A DNA stretch of 64,000 nucleotides from Cunninghamia lanceolata (taxonomy: Eukaryota > Streptophyta > Pinopsida > Cupressales > Cupressaceae): the NCBI GenBank assembly GCA_027924645.1, contig BSBN01000242.1:2790001-2854000 (forward strand). Direction: 5' to 3'. The notes under the pieces were generated by a model, which saw nothing but the letters and a program-made list of their open reading frames with translations, was not told where the DNA came from and did no database searches. Both the position numbers and the translations under genes were made by a program. Below, in pieces: positions 37,576 through 48,814 of this stretch; position 1 is the stretch's first letter; the number at the start of each line of letters is the position of its first letter.

Positions 37576-37700
37576 ATCTAATATTTTTGAAATATTTTTA
37601 TATAAATTTAAAAATATATATGTACCTACTTACATTCTGAAATATCTTTATGCCCTTTCTTAACTTAATTTATGTTCCATTTTCTATTGAATATAAATGC

Positions 37701-40647
37701 ATAGCCTTATTTTGCCTTATTCTTTTATTTCCCATCTCCTCCTTTGCAAAATATGTGCCCCAAATTCCTTTATCAAATATCTTGCCCTGCAAAAAAATCT
37801 CAAAATTGTAAACACAATTTCTACAATTTTTTTTACCAAATATTCTACCTGCAAATAATCCAAAAATGCAAATATTTCATTTTTTAAAATTTTAGTAAAA
37901 TCATTATGTCTAATATTTATAAGCAATTCACAAATTTTGTAAATTTTTGTAAATGTCAGCTTAAGAACCTTTGCTCAAAGGTCTTTGATCATGATTTTTT
38001 TAATATTTTTTATTGGGGACCTTCATTCAAAGGTCATTTGTTAAGAATTTTTAATATATTGTCATTGGCCAAAAGGACCTTTGAATGAAGGGATCTTCAA
38101 GCGAAGGTTCTTTGCGACCTTCATTCAAAGGTTCTTCAAATGAAGGCCCTTGGATGGCCTTTTCTCCTCTGCTCCTCAAATTTCCCTCAAAAAATTTAGT
38201 TTCAAACCTTGGGTTGGACCAGCAAATGGAATCAACATGACAAGATAATTTGTAGGATCATAGCCCTCAGGGTAATCATTCCAAAAAGTATAATTTCAAA
38301 TACATTTAATTTGATTATTATATTTATTTTATATTTTCTAGTGAACATGGGTTTTTGACCAAGCATCAAGGTCCTTGTTCAACACATGCAAAAATAGCAA
38401 ATTTTTTTCAAAAATATCTATGCACTAGGTATTGATGTCTTTGTTTCAACAAAAAAAAGAATTTTGATAAATATAGAAAAAGTTATGCTATATAGTATAA
38501 ACGTCACTTTAAAAAAAATACTATTAACTCTAAAAATAAGTTATTAACTGTTATGTAAAAAATATTCACAAATTATTTTTTAAAATTTTTAAAAATATAT
38601 ATTTATAATTTACACATGAAATCTCAAAAATTAATTGTTTGCATCATCTTCAAATTCTTAATGGTTTAGTTGTTGTAGGTGTCAGAAAGTGAAAGTCTAG
38701 TTAAAAATGTTGATTTCAATGTCTCATTTTGGACAAAAAGTGGGAAACACTATTGTGGGATCACCCCAATGTGTAAACTAAAGAATCCCTATTCCAAACC
38801 CAAGAATACCTCAAATTGAGCTAAGAAGCTAAAAGCACAACAAATGTTTAAAGAAAACTAAACATTATACCTTCTTGTTGAACCTATGTGCTCTTGGATG
38901 TGGTTGCTCATGTGTTGTACAAGATCCCAAGTGATATGCACCTATATTGATGTTGATTTGATGGAGGCTTGATGAAAAACCTTTGCCATTTCTGGAGCAT
39001 GTACTTGCAAATCTTAGCTCCCCTGATTTGATTGAGAATGACAGTTTATTTATAAATGTTTTGATGAAAGATAGATGACTAAGATTTGATTGAAATGGAG
39101 GGTTGGGATTGAATAGGGTAAGCTTCTTGTCTTCTAGGGAAAGCTAAGAGGATTAATGATTGGTATTGATTATGGATAGAGGGTTAAGATGCATTAGTTT
39201 CTAGAGCAAGTTAGCTTCTAGAGCAAGCCAAGGTGAATGGTTGAGATTGGTTGTGGATGGAGGGTTAAGATTGAATGAAAGGGAAATGGGTTTTGATTTA
39301 TTTATTAAATGACAAAGTGGGAATTAGCCTATGGAAAAGGATTTAGTTATTTATTTAAGTGATGAAGTGGGATTTTAGACTAATTAATCAAATAATAAAA
39401 TTATTTAATTAATTAGTGACATGGAGATGCAAGAAATTAGCTTAATTAAATAATTATGGTTTATTTAATTAATTTGGTGATGCGATAATGTGAGAGATTT
39501 TCCTAACTAATTAAACAAGACTCATTTGTTGAATTAATTAGTGGTGAGGTGATATGAGCATGTGGTTATATATAACTAGGATAGTGTCAAAAGTGTCAAA
39601 ATCGGTAAATTAGTGTGATAGTGGTGACACTAGTACACAAAAAGTAAGAAATAGATAAAAGACTATTAAGGTGAGAACTAGTCATGACACTAGAAGAAGA
39701 AACATGAGAAGTAGGTACACCCTATACAAATAAACCAACACAAAGCAATGATTTAACACAAGTAATCAATGAGCCCTATGTTAAAGAGTTGTGACTATAG
39801 ATCTAAGCCATGTGCATTGATCTAAACCTAGTATGGGACTTGAACCTCATTGATTTTGGTGTCTAAAAATTATTTGCCTTGATGTATGTTTCCTTCATCT
39901 ATAAGGAAGTGGTGTCATTAGATAACATTTAGGGCTTTTTAAGCAAGGATTGTCCTGCTTTGGTCAAACCCTTCTTACTAAGTCACTAGTACAAAATAAT
40001 GTTTAAAGGCAACATACAAGCATAAAATAATGACTAAACATGTAGCAATACCTAATTTTTTTAAAGGCTCACAAAGAGCCCACCAAGGATCAAGTCTTAT
40101 TAAATGTATAGGCTCACACCACTAAAGCTATAAAGCTACAAGAGATAACTAGATTGAACTTGAGATTTAGAAAAAAAATTGATGTTATTGAATTTTCTTC
40201 TTCAAATATAAAGTAAAATGGAAAACATATATAAACTGCAAAATATTCTTACTATATGAAAATATAATAGAGCCTCTCTTCTCAAATTATCTTTTAAAAT
40301 AAAAATTATAAGACATAATATACTTAATTAAGATAGAAAAAATTAAACAAAATTTAAATATCATATATATTTTTATGAATAAAACACAAGATCTTCCCAA
40401 TAAATCTCCTCAAAGCTGCATACATTTTCTTTTTCTTTGAATACTAATAAGACACCTTTACAATAAAGGAGATGGACACTAACATTAAAACCCTTAAAAA
40501 AGCTATTTCGTATAAGCGCATAAAAAACTAAAAAGGCCACAACTAAATTTTAAGATTAAAATTTTAAAAGGAAGGAAGAATATTCTCATTTGAAGTCTAA
40601 GCAATGCTCCATGTTGGAAGAAAAAATTTGTCCAGCAGATTTCATGG
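37701..40647. repeat. Long direct repeat, right copy
   Basis: Collinear with 18616-24287 but without the solo LTR and about 260 bp around it. The junction lies near 39617, where ATTAGTGTG runs directly into ATAGTGGTGACAC. It ends at CCAGCAGATTTCA, 282 bp from the likely ancestral stop of the TNL gene, so the 3' end of that gene borders this repeat. Confidence 0.85.
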
Positions 40648-40928
40648 GTGAATGATATAGATTCTTCTACAGATTAACACGTGTAGGACAACATCTACTC
40701 TCTACACGAACTTAAATGACTGTGCCACAAAACATGTCAGAGATTATATTTTTGTAGAGATCACGTCGTTTTGAATTTCCGTGCAAACATTGGGAAAGAA
40801 ATTTGAATACAGTTAAATTATGAGAGCATTTAATAAACCATTTAAAGGAGCCAGATTGTCTCAATTTCTGCTCTGCAATAGCCTACTTGAAGCTCTATTA
40901 CAGTCCTTCAAAGTAACAGCTCTAACAT

Positions 40929-41111
40929 TTAAAGGAGGTAGCCGTCCCTGAATATTAGTCCTTCAAAATACTTCCCTCCGGCCACTTCAAAAATTGCAGT
41001 TGTGACCCCACACCTTTCCAAGTTCAAAGTGCCTCGGCGTTGACAAGTTTTGGCAATAGTAGGGGGGAGGTTCTTTAAGTTAGGGCACCCTTACAAGACC
41101 AAGTCCTGCAG
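40929..41111 (-). pseudogene. Former C-terminal tail of the TNL gene beyond the present stop
   Basis: The TNL reading frame continues for 61 more codons after the TAG at 41112-41114 and ends at TAA (40929-40931). It reads on as LRR-like sequence (LQDLVL, stop, GCPNLKNLPPTIA, then TLNLERCG). The TAG replaces the Gln of the repeated NLPQLQDL motif, and the second stop, TAA, replaces the Gln of LQGC. Both are single C-to-T changes. The segment is therefore most likely the lost end of the protein rather than 3' UTR. Confidence 0.7.
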
Positions 41112-43446
41112 CTATGGCAGGTTGTCAATGGTATTAGGGAGGTTATTTAACCTCCAACACCCTTGCAAGTTCAAGTCCTGCAGCTGTGGCAGGTTGTCAA
41201 TGGTATTAGGGTGGTTATTTAACCTCCCACACCCTTGCAAGTTCAAGTGCTGCAGCTGTGACAAGTTGCCAATGGTATCAGGGAGCTTAATTAACTCCCA
41301 ACACCCTTGCAAGTTCAAGTGCTGCAGCTGTGACAGGTTGCCAATGGTATCAGGGAGCTTATTTAACAAGAGACACCCTTGCAAGTTCAAGTGCTGCAGC
41401 TGTGACAGGTTGCCAATGGTATCAGGGAGCTTAATTAACTCCCAACACCCTTGCAAGTTCAAGTGCTGCAGCTGTGACAGGTTGCCAATGGTATCAGGGA
41501 GCTTATTTAACAAGAGACACCCTTGCAAGTCCAAGTGCTGCAGCTGTGACAGGTTGCCAATGGTATCAGGGAGGTTATTTAACCTCCTACACCCTCTCAA
41601 GTCCAAGTGCTGCAGCTGTGACAGGTTGTCAATGGTATCAGGGAGCTTATTTAACCTCCAACACCCTTGCAAGTTCAAGTGCTGCAGCTGTGACAGGTTG
41701 CCAATGGTATCAGGGAGCTTATTTAACCCTACACACACTGTCAAGTCCAAGTGCTGCAGCTGTGACAGGTTGCCCATGGTATCAGGGAGCTTCTTTAACC
41801 AGTAACACCCTTGCAAGTTCAAGTGCTGCAGCTGTGACAGGTTGCCAATGGTATCAGGGAGCTTATTAAACAACAGACACCCTTGCAAGTCCAAGTGCTG
41901 CAGCTGTGACAGGTTGCCAATGGTATCAGGGAGCTTATGTAACTCCCAACACTCTCCCAAGTCCAAGTGCTGCAGCTGTGACAGGTTTCCAGAGGTATCG
42001 GGGCGGCTATTTAACTTAAAACGCGATTTCACGACCAATTGCTGCAGCTGTATATTAGGAAGTGAAAATACGGATGAGAGAAATAAGCTGCTGGTTAAAT
42101 AGGGGCCAACTAGTTGCATAATCTTCAGTTGCCTGACGTTGCCCACAAATCTGGAGTGACGTGGCTGTATTAGTGTTGTATTCGTGTCACAATCTTCCAA
42201 CCTTAACCATATCAAACTTTGAGGAAGCATGACAAGCGTGTTTTCTGTCATGCCTTCAATCAACACATTCTGCAAATGAAGATAGCGAAGACCAGGTTTG
42301 TACAGCATTTCTAGCTTTTGTAGATTGCCACCATTGAGCCGAAGGCGAGAGATATCGTTGGAGATGACGTTGGAGCCGATGTCGAGAGATGTCTCCCATA
42401 GTCGGGTACCCGACTTTTCTTTTTCAGCAATGCTCCGCCCCATATCACGCAAATGGTCATGCATATCAAATACACCTTCACCATCAATCTTTATCAGCAA
42501 CTTCATCGAAAGATTATTTACAGCAGTGTGTACCTTCTCATACAAGGATTTCCAGAAAATAATGGGAAATCTTTTGTGTTCTCCAATGAAGAAGCAAGCA
42601 ATGTCAACAAATATTTCTTTTTCTTCATGAGTAAGACCACTATAACTAATGTAGAGTCTTTCGTGAATCCCTGGGTTGAGAGTAATGTTACGAAGAGCTT
42701 CAGTCCAGCAATCTGTGTCATTATGCTTATCATATAAGGAAGATCCAATCACTTCCAATGAAAGAGGATGCCCCTTACAAGCTTGCACTATCTTTATGGA
42801 CAGATCTTGGTATCTGGGACTTGGAGATTCTCTAAGAAAAGCGTGCCAACTAAATAACTTGAGACCTTCTTTTATCTCCAATCCAGTCATCTCGTGGATG
42901 CAATCAGCAACATTGAGAACAGCAACATTGAGAATATGTTGGTCTCTAGAAGTAATTATAACTCTGCTGCCAGGGGCCAGCCAATCCCCAACCAAAGCAT
43001 TCAATTGAACAAGAGCATCCAAAATAAGCAACACACGCTTTCCTCCCAAGCGATCCCTGAACAAAGATATGCCCTCATCAACACTGTCTACTTCTTTATC
43101 ATAATTGCATAAATTTTTGAGAATTTGTTTCTGCAATTTTGTAAGGCCTGTGGCCTCTGCAGCAGTGGCACGGACATTACATACAAAGGAAGCAGCTTCA
43201 AAATCAGCATAAAGTTGATTGTACACGGCCTTGGCAACTGTGGTCTTGCCAATACCACCGATACCCCATATTCCAAGTTTAACCACATCCTCCACTGAAT
43301 CCTCCACTGAATCGAGATTTAATTTCTGAATGAGAGAATCCTTGACGGTGTCCATTCCCACTGGATGCTTGGCAACTTCTAAGGGCACTCTGCCCAATGT
43401 CTTAATCAGGTCCTTCACCACCATCTTTACTAGCCCAGCTTCGTAG
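41112..43446 (-). CDS. TIR-NBS-LRR (TNL) resistance-like gene, exon 2: NB-ARC and LRR domains
   Basis: TNL proteins are intracellular immune receptors; the NB-ARC is the nucleotide switch and the LRR senses ligand or holds the protein off. The exon opens after a TTGCAG acceptor and joins exon 1 in frame (TQG-YEAGLVKMVVKDL, a usual TNL linker), giving 1006 residues. Numbered from the spliced start, the P-loop GIGGIGKTT is near 290-298, RNBS-B GSRVIITSR near 388-396, and a GLPL-type CKGHPLSL near 452-459. FVDIACFF, the TNL form of RNBS-D, is near 508-515, and MHD at 557-559. Kinase-2 reads LLILDAL: the second Asp is Ala (373). About twelve 24-residue LRRs follow (LSQLQHLxLxGCxxLxKLPDTIGN). The stop truncates another LRR, so the receptor may be impaired or a young pseudogene. 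Confidence 0.9.
41115..41992 (-). repeat. Tandem LRR-coding array, 72-bp unit, about 12 copies
   Basis: Each 72-bp unit encodes one LRR of 24 residues. Several units are almost identical at DNA level: a two-unit block (about 41281-41424) is repeated next to itself (about 41425-41568) nearly base for base. The variable positions cluster at the residues after the Cys (WEL, LLL, WRL, GRL), the exposed face in this LRR type. Such homogeneity indicates recent unequal exchange. Confidence 0.9.
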
Positions 43447-43631
43447 CTGCAACGACAAAGCTACTACTAATTATCGTCGTTCCACTCCTTTGCAAAGAGT
43501 ATAAAAGAGTTGGAAAAGAGAGATTTTATATATTAAATGGAAGGCTCATAAGAAAAATTTACATTTAAGAATTATTTTTAGTAATAAATATAAGTATTTA
43601 TTTTAAAATTAATAATTATAATTAAGAATGT

Positions 43632-43832
43632 GATGGGTAAAGGGGTTGATGAAGAAATAGATGTTATCTATTATTCAACAATTAAATAATTATGGATTGA
43701 ATGCTTCTAGATATAACCGTATTAGATATTTTTCCTCAAAGTTTAGGATCACACTCAGTGAACCATCATTAGGAGATAGAGACTAGGAGAAGAGAATGCA
43801 AATGATGAAATTGCAGACCAAGCTCTTAAAAA
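43632..43832. repeat. Intronic direct repeat, copy 1
   Basis: Shares GGGTAAAGGGGTTGATGAAG through AAATTGCAGACCAAGCTCTTAAA with 44582-44766. Copy 1 has a few extra bases near AGATATAACCGTAT. Confidence 0.85.
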
Positions 43833-43924
43833 GAGAGGGAGGTAGTGAGGTGACATGGAGGCCTAGAGAAATTTAACAACAAGACCACTTCATAAAAATA
43901 AACCAAAAACAACTACATAACAAA

Positions 43925-44320
43925 TCCAAGTCATACAACATAAAACTATATGTATATATAAAATATGTGGACGAATATAAATCAAAGAGAAATAAAACAA
44001 TAAAAAGGTAAAAAACATAAAATGCAAAATAGAGCTACAAAAATGTATGCATATAAGAGGAATATGTATGTATATGTATATATGTGTATACATGCATATA
44101 CATACACATATACATGCATAAATGTAAGAAAAAAGTGTGTATATATATATAAAGTATGTGGAACAAAAACAAATCAATGAGAACATAAAAATAAAAAGGA
44201 ATCAAACAAAAATGCATAATCAAGTTACAAAAAATATGTATACAAAAGGTATATATATGTATATGCATATATGTGTATACATGCATTTATGTAAGAAGTG
44301 TGTGTATATGTTAAAAAAAA
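43925..44320. repeat. TA/TG-rich tandem duplication in the intron
   Basis: Two units of about 190 bp each contain a purine-rich stretch (GTGGA(C/A)(G/C)AA..., then AATAAAAAGG), an ATGCA(A/T)AA motif, and a run of ATGTATATGTATA-type alternation ending GTGTATACATGCAT. A third, partial TATA-rich stretch follows at about 44395-44560. Confidence 0.75.
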
Positions 44321-44581
44321 AAATGGAAGGGGCACAAATAAGGAGAGGCCTAAAAACTTAAAAAACAATATGGGAATGATAAATAAAGGGCAAACATGTA
44401 TACATACACCTACAAATAAATATGTATAAATTGAAAATACATGGTATGCATATCTGTAAGTATACACATATATATGTATGCATATGCATGAATATATGTG
44501 TATATATGTAAAAGTATAAGTATATGTATATCTACACACACATATATTCATGTATAATCCTCTAAAAACTAAAAAACAATA

Positions 44582-44766
44582 ATGGGTAAAGGGGTTGATG
44601 AAGAAATAGATGTTATCTATTATTCAACAATTAAATAATTATGGATTGAATGCTTCTCACTGTGTTAGATATTTTTCCTCAAAATCACACTCAATGAACC
44701 ATCATCAGAGATAGAGAGTAAGAGAAGAGAACACAAATGATGAAATTGCAGACCAAGCTCTTAAAT
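44582..44766. repeat. Intronic direct repeat, copy 2
   Basis: Second copy of the segment at 43632-43832, with the internal ATCACACTCAATGAACCATCAT motif slightly altered. Confidence 0.85.
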
Positions 44767-45385
44767 AATTAAACAAATTAAGCCATGTTTATTAATAGAT
44801 AATAATCAAAATTAAGAAGTAATTAAAATTTATCAGCTTTTAAATTATTAGTAAATAGGAAGAAAAAATAATTTTTTTAAAAATGGTTTTATAAAATATT
44901 ATTTTTATAAAAAATGAAAATATAAAATAATTAAATAGCTATATTTGAGTGGAGACACATAAATCATCCTTGAAATAATATATTAAAGATTTCAAATGCA
45001 AGTAGAGAAAGTAAGGATAGTAGTGAGTGCCTAAATTTGATGGCCCTATTGGTATGGCCATATTTAGTTATTTTTGCCATAAAATACAATCAAAATTTTA
45101 GGAAGGGATTTCAAATACACTGTCAAAATTCTAAAAAGTTACTTAATATATATATTTAGTTTATATAGAATTTTGTTTATAATAAAATATTTCTTAGTAT
45201 TTGAAATGTAAGTTTGAATAGATAACTGTCATGAAAAATTTGCTTGATAGTCAAACCTTCAAATTTCAACTACTGAAGGATACATTCATTTTGCTTGAAT
45301 AAAATGAATTTTTCCATGAATAAAAATAGAAGCCCTAGTCCTATTTCCCTAAAACACTCTTTAAATAATTATATTCTATTATTTA

Positions 45386-45558
45386 GTGCTTCAGGGTTTA
45401 ACTGTGTGAGTTTTTTTCAAACGTTTCGGATCACACTCAGTGATCCATCATCAGGATGAAGAGAGCCAAAGAAGAGAATGAAATTCATCCTGATAATGGA
45501 TCACGGAGTGTGATCCGAAACTTTTGAAAAAAACTCACACAGTTAAACCCTAAAACAC
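45386..45558. repeat. Large inverted repeat (hairpin) in the TNL intron
   Basis: Arms 45386-45460 and 45484-45558 are near-perfect complements (about 75 bp each) separated by 23 bp. The arms contain GGTTTAACTGTGTGAG, TTTCGGATCACACTC and TGATCCATCATCAGGATG. Transcribed with the intron, it would fold into a long stem. It may be a foldback MITE, but I found no clear target duplication. Confidence 0.9.
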
Positions 45559-45792
45559 TGAAACTGTGGAAATCCGATGTCTATTAATTATATTCTAGTA
45601 AAAGCACATATTAGTAGGCATTAGTTTTCAATGTGCTTCTGGATTTGACTGTGTTTTTTCCAGAAGCACTCTTACACTAATCAAAAGCACTTATATAACG
45701 GATATCCAAGAGGAGCCAATAATAAACTATGGAGAAATTAACCCAACAAAAAAATATAGAAAAGCAAGCAGAAAGTGAAATTAATTACTTAC

Positions 45793-46478
45793 CCTTGAGT
45801 TAGATCCATGGACCAGCCTGAGCGTTTACAGATCTGTAGAAGGGCATTCTTCCACGCATCAACGTCTTCAACTTTGTGTCGAACTGAATGCTCATAAAAT
45901 TTTAGACATGGACAGATCTGTTGAAGGGCATGCTTCCACCACTCAATCTCTTCTCTTGGGTATCGATCTGAATGGCGATAATGTTTGAGAAATGATTGGT
46001 TATAGGGACTGGACTCACTTTCAGGATATCTAACATGAGTTGGATCCACATCATAAAAGAGGGGAATAATCAAGGCAGGGGTGCTCAACATGGCAGCGGC
46101 CTCTTTGAGACACCAAGTTGAGTCTGCATAGCCTTTGGAAAATATAGGAATGCGTATGGCACTGCTCTCGATTGCTCTTTCTAAGCTCGAGTCAATCATT
46201 TCTCCCTTTTCCAATTTGTCACTGTCTATAAAGACATTGAGTCCTGCTGAGGAGAGAGCTTGAAAGAGATGATCAACCAGAGTCTTTCTTACATCTGGTC
46301 CCCTGAAACTCAGAAACACATGATACCTCTTATTGCTGCGGAAGGCAAGTTTGGTAGCGGGAGGGTTGTATCTATCAAAGGCAGGCATTGAGGATCCAGA
46401 TGTAGATGGTGCTAATTCTTCCATTCTAGATTTAGAAGTGGAAGTAGATACCATGGAAGTAGATTTAGTAGATGCCAT
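45793..46478 (-). CDS. TIR-NBS-LRR (TNL) resistance-like gene, exon 1: TIR domain
   Basis: This is the first exon of the same gene as 41112-43446; it encodes 228 residues plus two bases. The TIR domain starts near residue 51 (YHVFLSFRGPDVRKTL), after a Ser/Thr-rich N-terminal extension. It keeps the IPIFSKGYADSTWCLKE block; Glu126 corresponds to the catalytic Glu of plant TIR NADases. YDVDPTHVR follows. TIR domains of this type oligomerise and cleave NAD+ to signal through EDS1-family proteins (family knowledge). The C-terminal part carries a repeated segment: residues around WKHALQQIC recur 28 residues later as WKNALLQIC, an in-frame 84-bp duplication. ATG 46476-46478 is chosen because it is the first Met upstream of the domain and the splice join is in frame. 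Stops close the frame further upstream. Confidence 0.9.
45828..45953 (-). repeat. In-frame 84-bp tandem duplication at the end of the TIR exon
   Basis: ACAGATCTGTAGAAGGGCAT at 45828 and ACAGATCTGTTGAAGGGCAT at 45912 start two near-identical segments of about 42 bp, spaced exactly 84 bp. The result is two W-K-x-A-L-x-Q-I-C motifs at the junction between TIR and NB-ARC. Confidence 0.85.
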
Positions 46479-48814
46479 GGAAATGGATTGAACTACTAAG
46501 CAAAAGCACGAAGAAACGATGAAAGAGAAACCAGTAAAAGCAGGGTCTTGTTGAGGAGGTGAAGCACTAGTAAGTATATGTAAGAGAAGGAAAGCGTAGA
46601 TTAAGTGGCCGACTCACTTTACAGATAAGAATCGTGTGGAGTACATCACCACACAAGTCTTTTTCAATTATAATAATTGAGGACAGGCAGAATCAGACTA
46701 AAAGATTAGATTTGAACTTTATGTTAGGATAGGCTGGTATTCAAATTCAGAATTGAGTTATAAGAATGCCACAATAAATTAATTTTAAGGTTTTTTTTTA
46801 AGGGTTTTTTTTTCTATTAGTGTAGTACAATCAATTGTTACTTCAATAAATAATAATAATTCAATATAACAAAAAAATTAATATGATGAATTTCTTATGA
46901 GTTCGTAGGAGGAATACTAATGCATTCATTCAATTTTATTAGTTTTTATTCAATTGTCTAATGGGATTGGAGAATTAAATTAGTTTGACTAACTTTTCTA
47001 AAGTTTTTTGGTTTTCAATTTCTATTTTAATATAATAAAATGCTTTTATTGATATTTTATTGGCTAACATTGTCCTGACATCACCAATTGCACTCATAAT
47101 TGTTTGAACTATTAGCAATTATATTGTACAAATCACTTCTACAGTTCCTGACAAACAAATATTATTTGATTTATTTCAATTTAATACATTTAATCCAAAT
47201 AAATATAATTCCAACTCTTAGAATATATTAATTATTAGTTCATTATCAATTTTATTTATTCAAAGGACATGAAAAAATATTTTGTTTTTCTCCTTTTCAA
47301 TCAATTCTACAATCACATAGATTCCTTGACTAACAAATCACTATAATATGTGTCCATTTACTATTATTTGATGGTGCATAGTGGGCTTTGTGGGGTCTCC
47401 ACTTTTGGTAGAGAAAAAGTGTCAAGGGTAATTCTAGACACAAATTTGGTAGAGAAAAAGTGTCAAGGGTAATTTGTGTACCCAATATTAACCCATCATA
47501 AAGTCCCTGGGCAAATTTAATAGAGAGACTAGTTTTACTAACCTAAAAAATGAGAATGTCTCCTTGTATTCAAAATCTCTCTACCTACAATTTTGTAAAT
47601 CTAAGCCCAAAGATAATAATACTTGAACATGTCTTGTCAATGCCTTCTCTAGTCCATTCCATGCATCCTATCTAAACTGTAATTACAAATTTGATGGATA
47701 TGAAACACTATAAGATCACACCGCCCATTGCATTATATGCAATCAAGAAGTTACTTACATACACTCTCTGTATCTTAAAACCATTTTGGTAAATGATAAT
47801 AAGCAAACTATTAATTGTTCTTTTAAGAAGTCCATCATTCAGGTATTTCTCCCTGAACTACAAAACATTACCTATGAAGAGTACATTGAAGACACATCAG
47901 CAATTGTCTTCATGCTACGAGACTTCTCAGCAAAAGGACAATTTACACTAAACCAAAATAATGTTATTATCAGTGCCAATTGGAAGGAAGACTAATGAGT
48001 ATGGAAATGTATAATTATACTTCACTTGCTAGTACCTTATTTAAAAAACTATTTCAAAGAAATTAGTTTGTTCGTTACCAATAAAATATTTAGACAATCT
48101 ATTATTTAGATATAACTGCTCATTACAATAGCTTATTTACTACAATAATCTATTGACAACCATCTTTATAGATATCTTGCAGGATGCAAATGGAGCATAA
48201 AATCACATACTGATGAAGTTCTATGTTTTTTTAACAAGCTTTTGGATAAAAAAACTTATATATGATTGATCATATTTCTTTCAAAGTAATTCTATATAAC
48301 AAACTATCACCTATTTTGAAGAAGTGAAAAAACACTATTTGTATTCAGTATTTGGCATTTACAATTTCTCCCTCATTATTTGCTTTCAAATGTAGTTTGA
48401 AATCTTTTAGAAATAGTAATATTACTGTTTTTAATATTACAATTCCATGTTGAATTTGTCCACTAATTCAATAAATTCTTATTGTGTTATTATCAAACTT
48501 AAATTGCTACCACTACTAGTTTCAACATCAACTAACAAATCACACATCCAACAGTAGGAACCTGACGCAATGCGTCCCTTGTTATATGAATATTTGAGGG
48601 GTATCCATTCCATCAAAGTCATTCAGTGGATGATCCCAAACTCATCACTTATGGCATTGGGGGTGTTGCACTCAAAGACTTGACCCCTAGTAGGCTCATT
48701 AGAATCATTCAACTTCACTAGCAGACCAACTAATAAATTTTCACTTTATTTTGTTTACTCTTTGTCTTCCTATTATTAGTTCCTTTAGACATTCACATTA
48801 GATTGTTAGTTTTC
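46479..48814. other. TNL upstream region and AT-rich spacer
   Basis: The promoter of the minus-strand TNL should lie in the first few hundred bases. A weak TATA-like CATATACTTA on the minus strand near 46573 is the only candidate seen. A short duplication (GGTAGAGAAAAAGTGTCAAGGG) occurs near 47408 and 47449. A 69-codon open frame at 47786-47995 (plus strand) has no recognisable domain and I do not call it a gene. Confidence 0.45.

Larger units (their letters stand above)
43447..45792 (-). other. Intron of the TNL gene, with internal repeats
   Basis: The intron starts GTAAGT (after CTCAAGG at 45793) and ends TTGTCGTTGCAG (before 43446), a consensus donor and acceptor that restore the frame. 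It is AT-rich and 2346 bp long. It contains a 75-bp-arm hairpin, two copies of an approximately 190-bp segment, and a TATA/TGTA-rich region with its own tandem duplication. Short frames inside it are by-products of the TA/TG repeats. Confidence 0.85.

Noticed and set aside
41050..42102. Cys-rich repetitive frames on the plus strand (a 251-codon frame and others)
   Set aside because: They are antisense shadows of the LRR array; the regularity comes from the 72-bp repeats.
43890..44551. Tyr/Ile/His-rich frames within the TNL intron
   Set aside because: They are generated by TA/TG repeats and lie on both strands at once.
47786..47995. 69-codon frame upstream of the TNL gene
   Set aside because: No recognisable domain, no initiation context and AT-rich surroundings; length is within chance.
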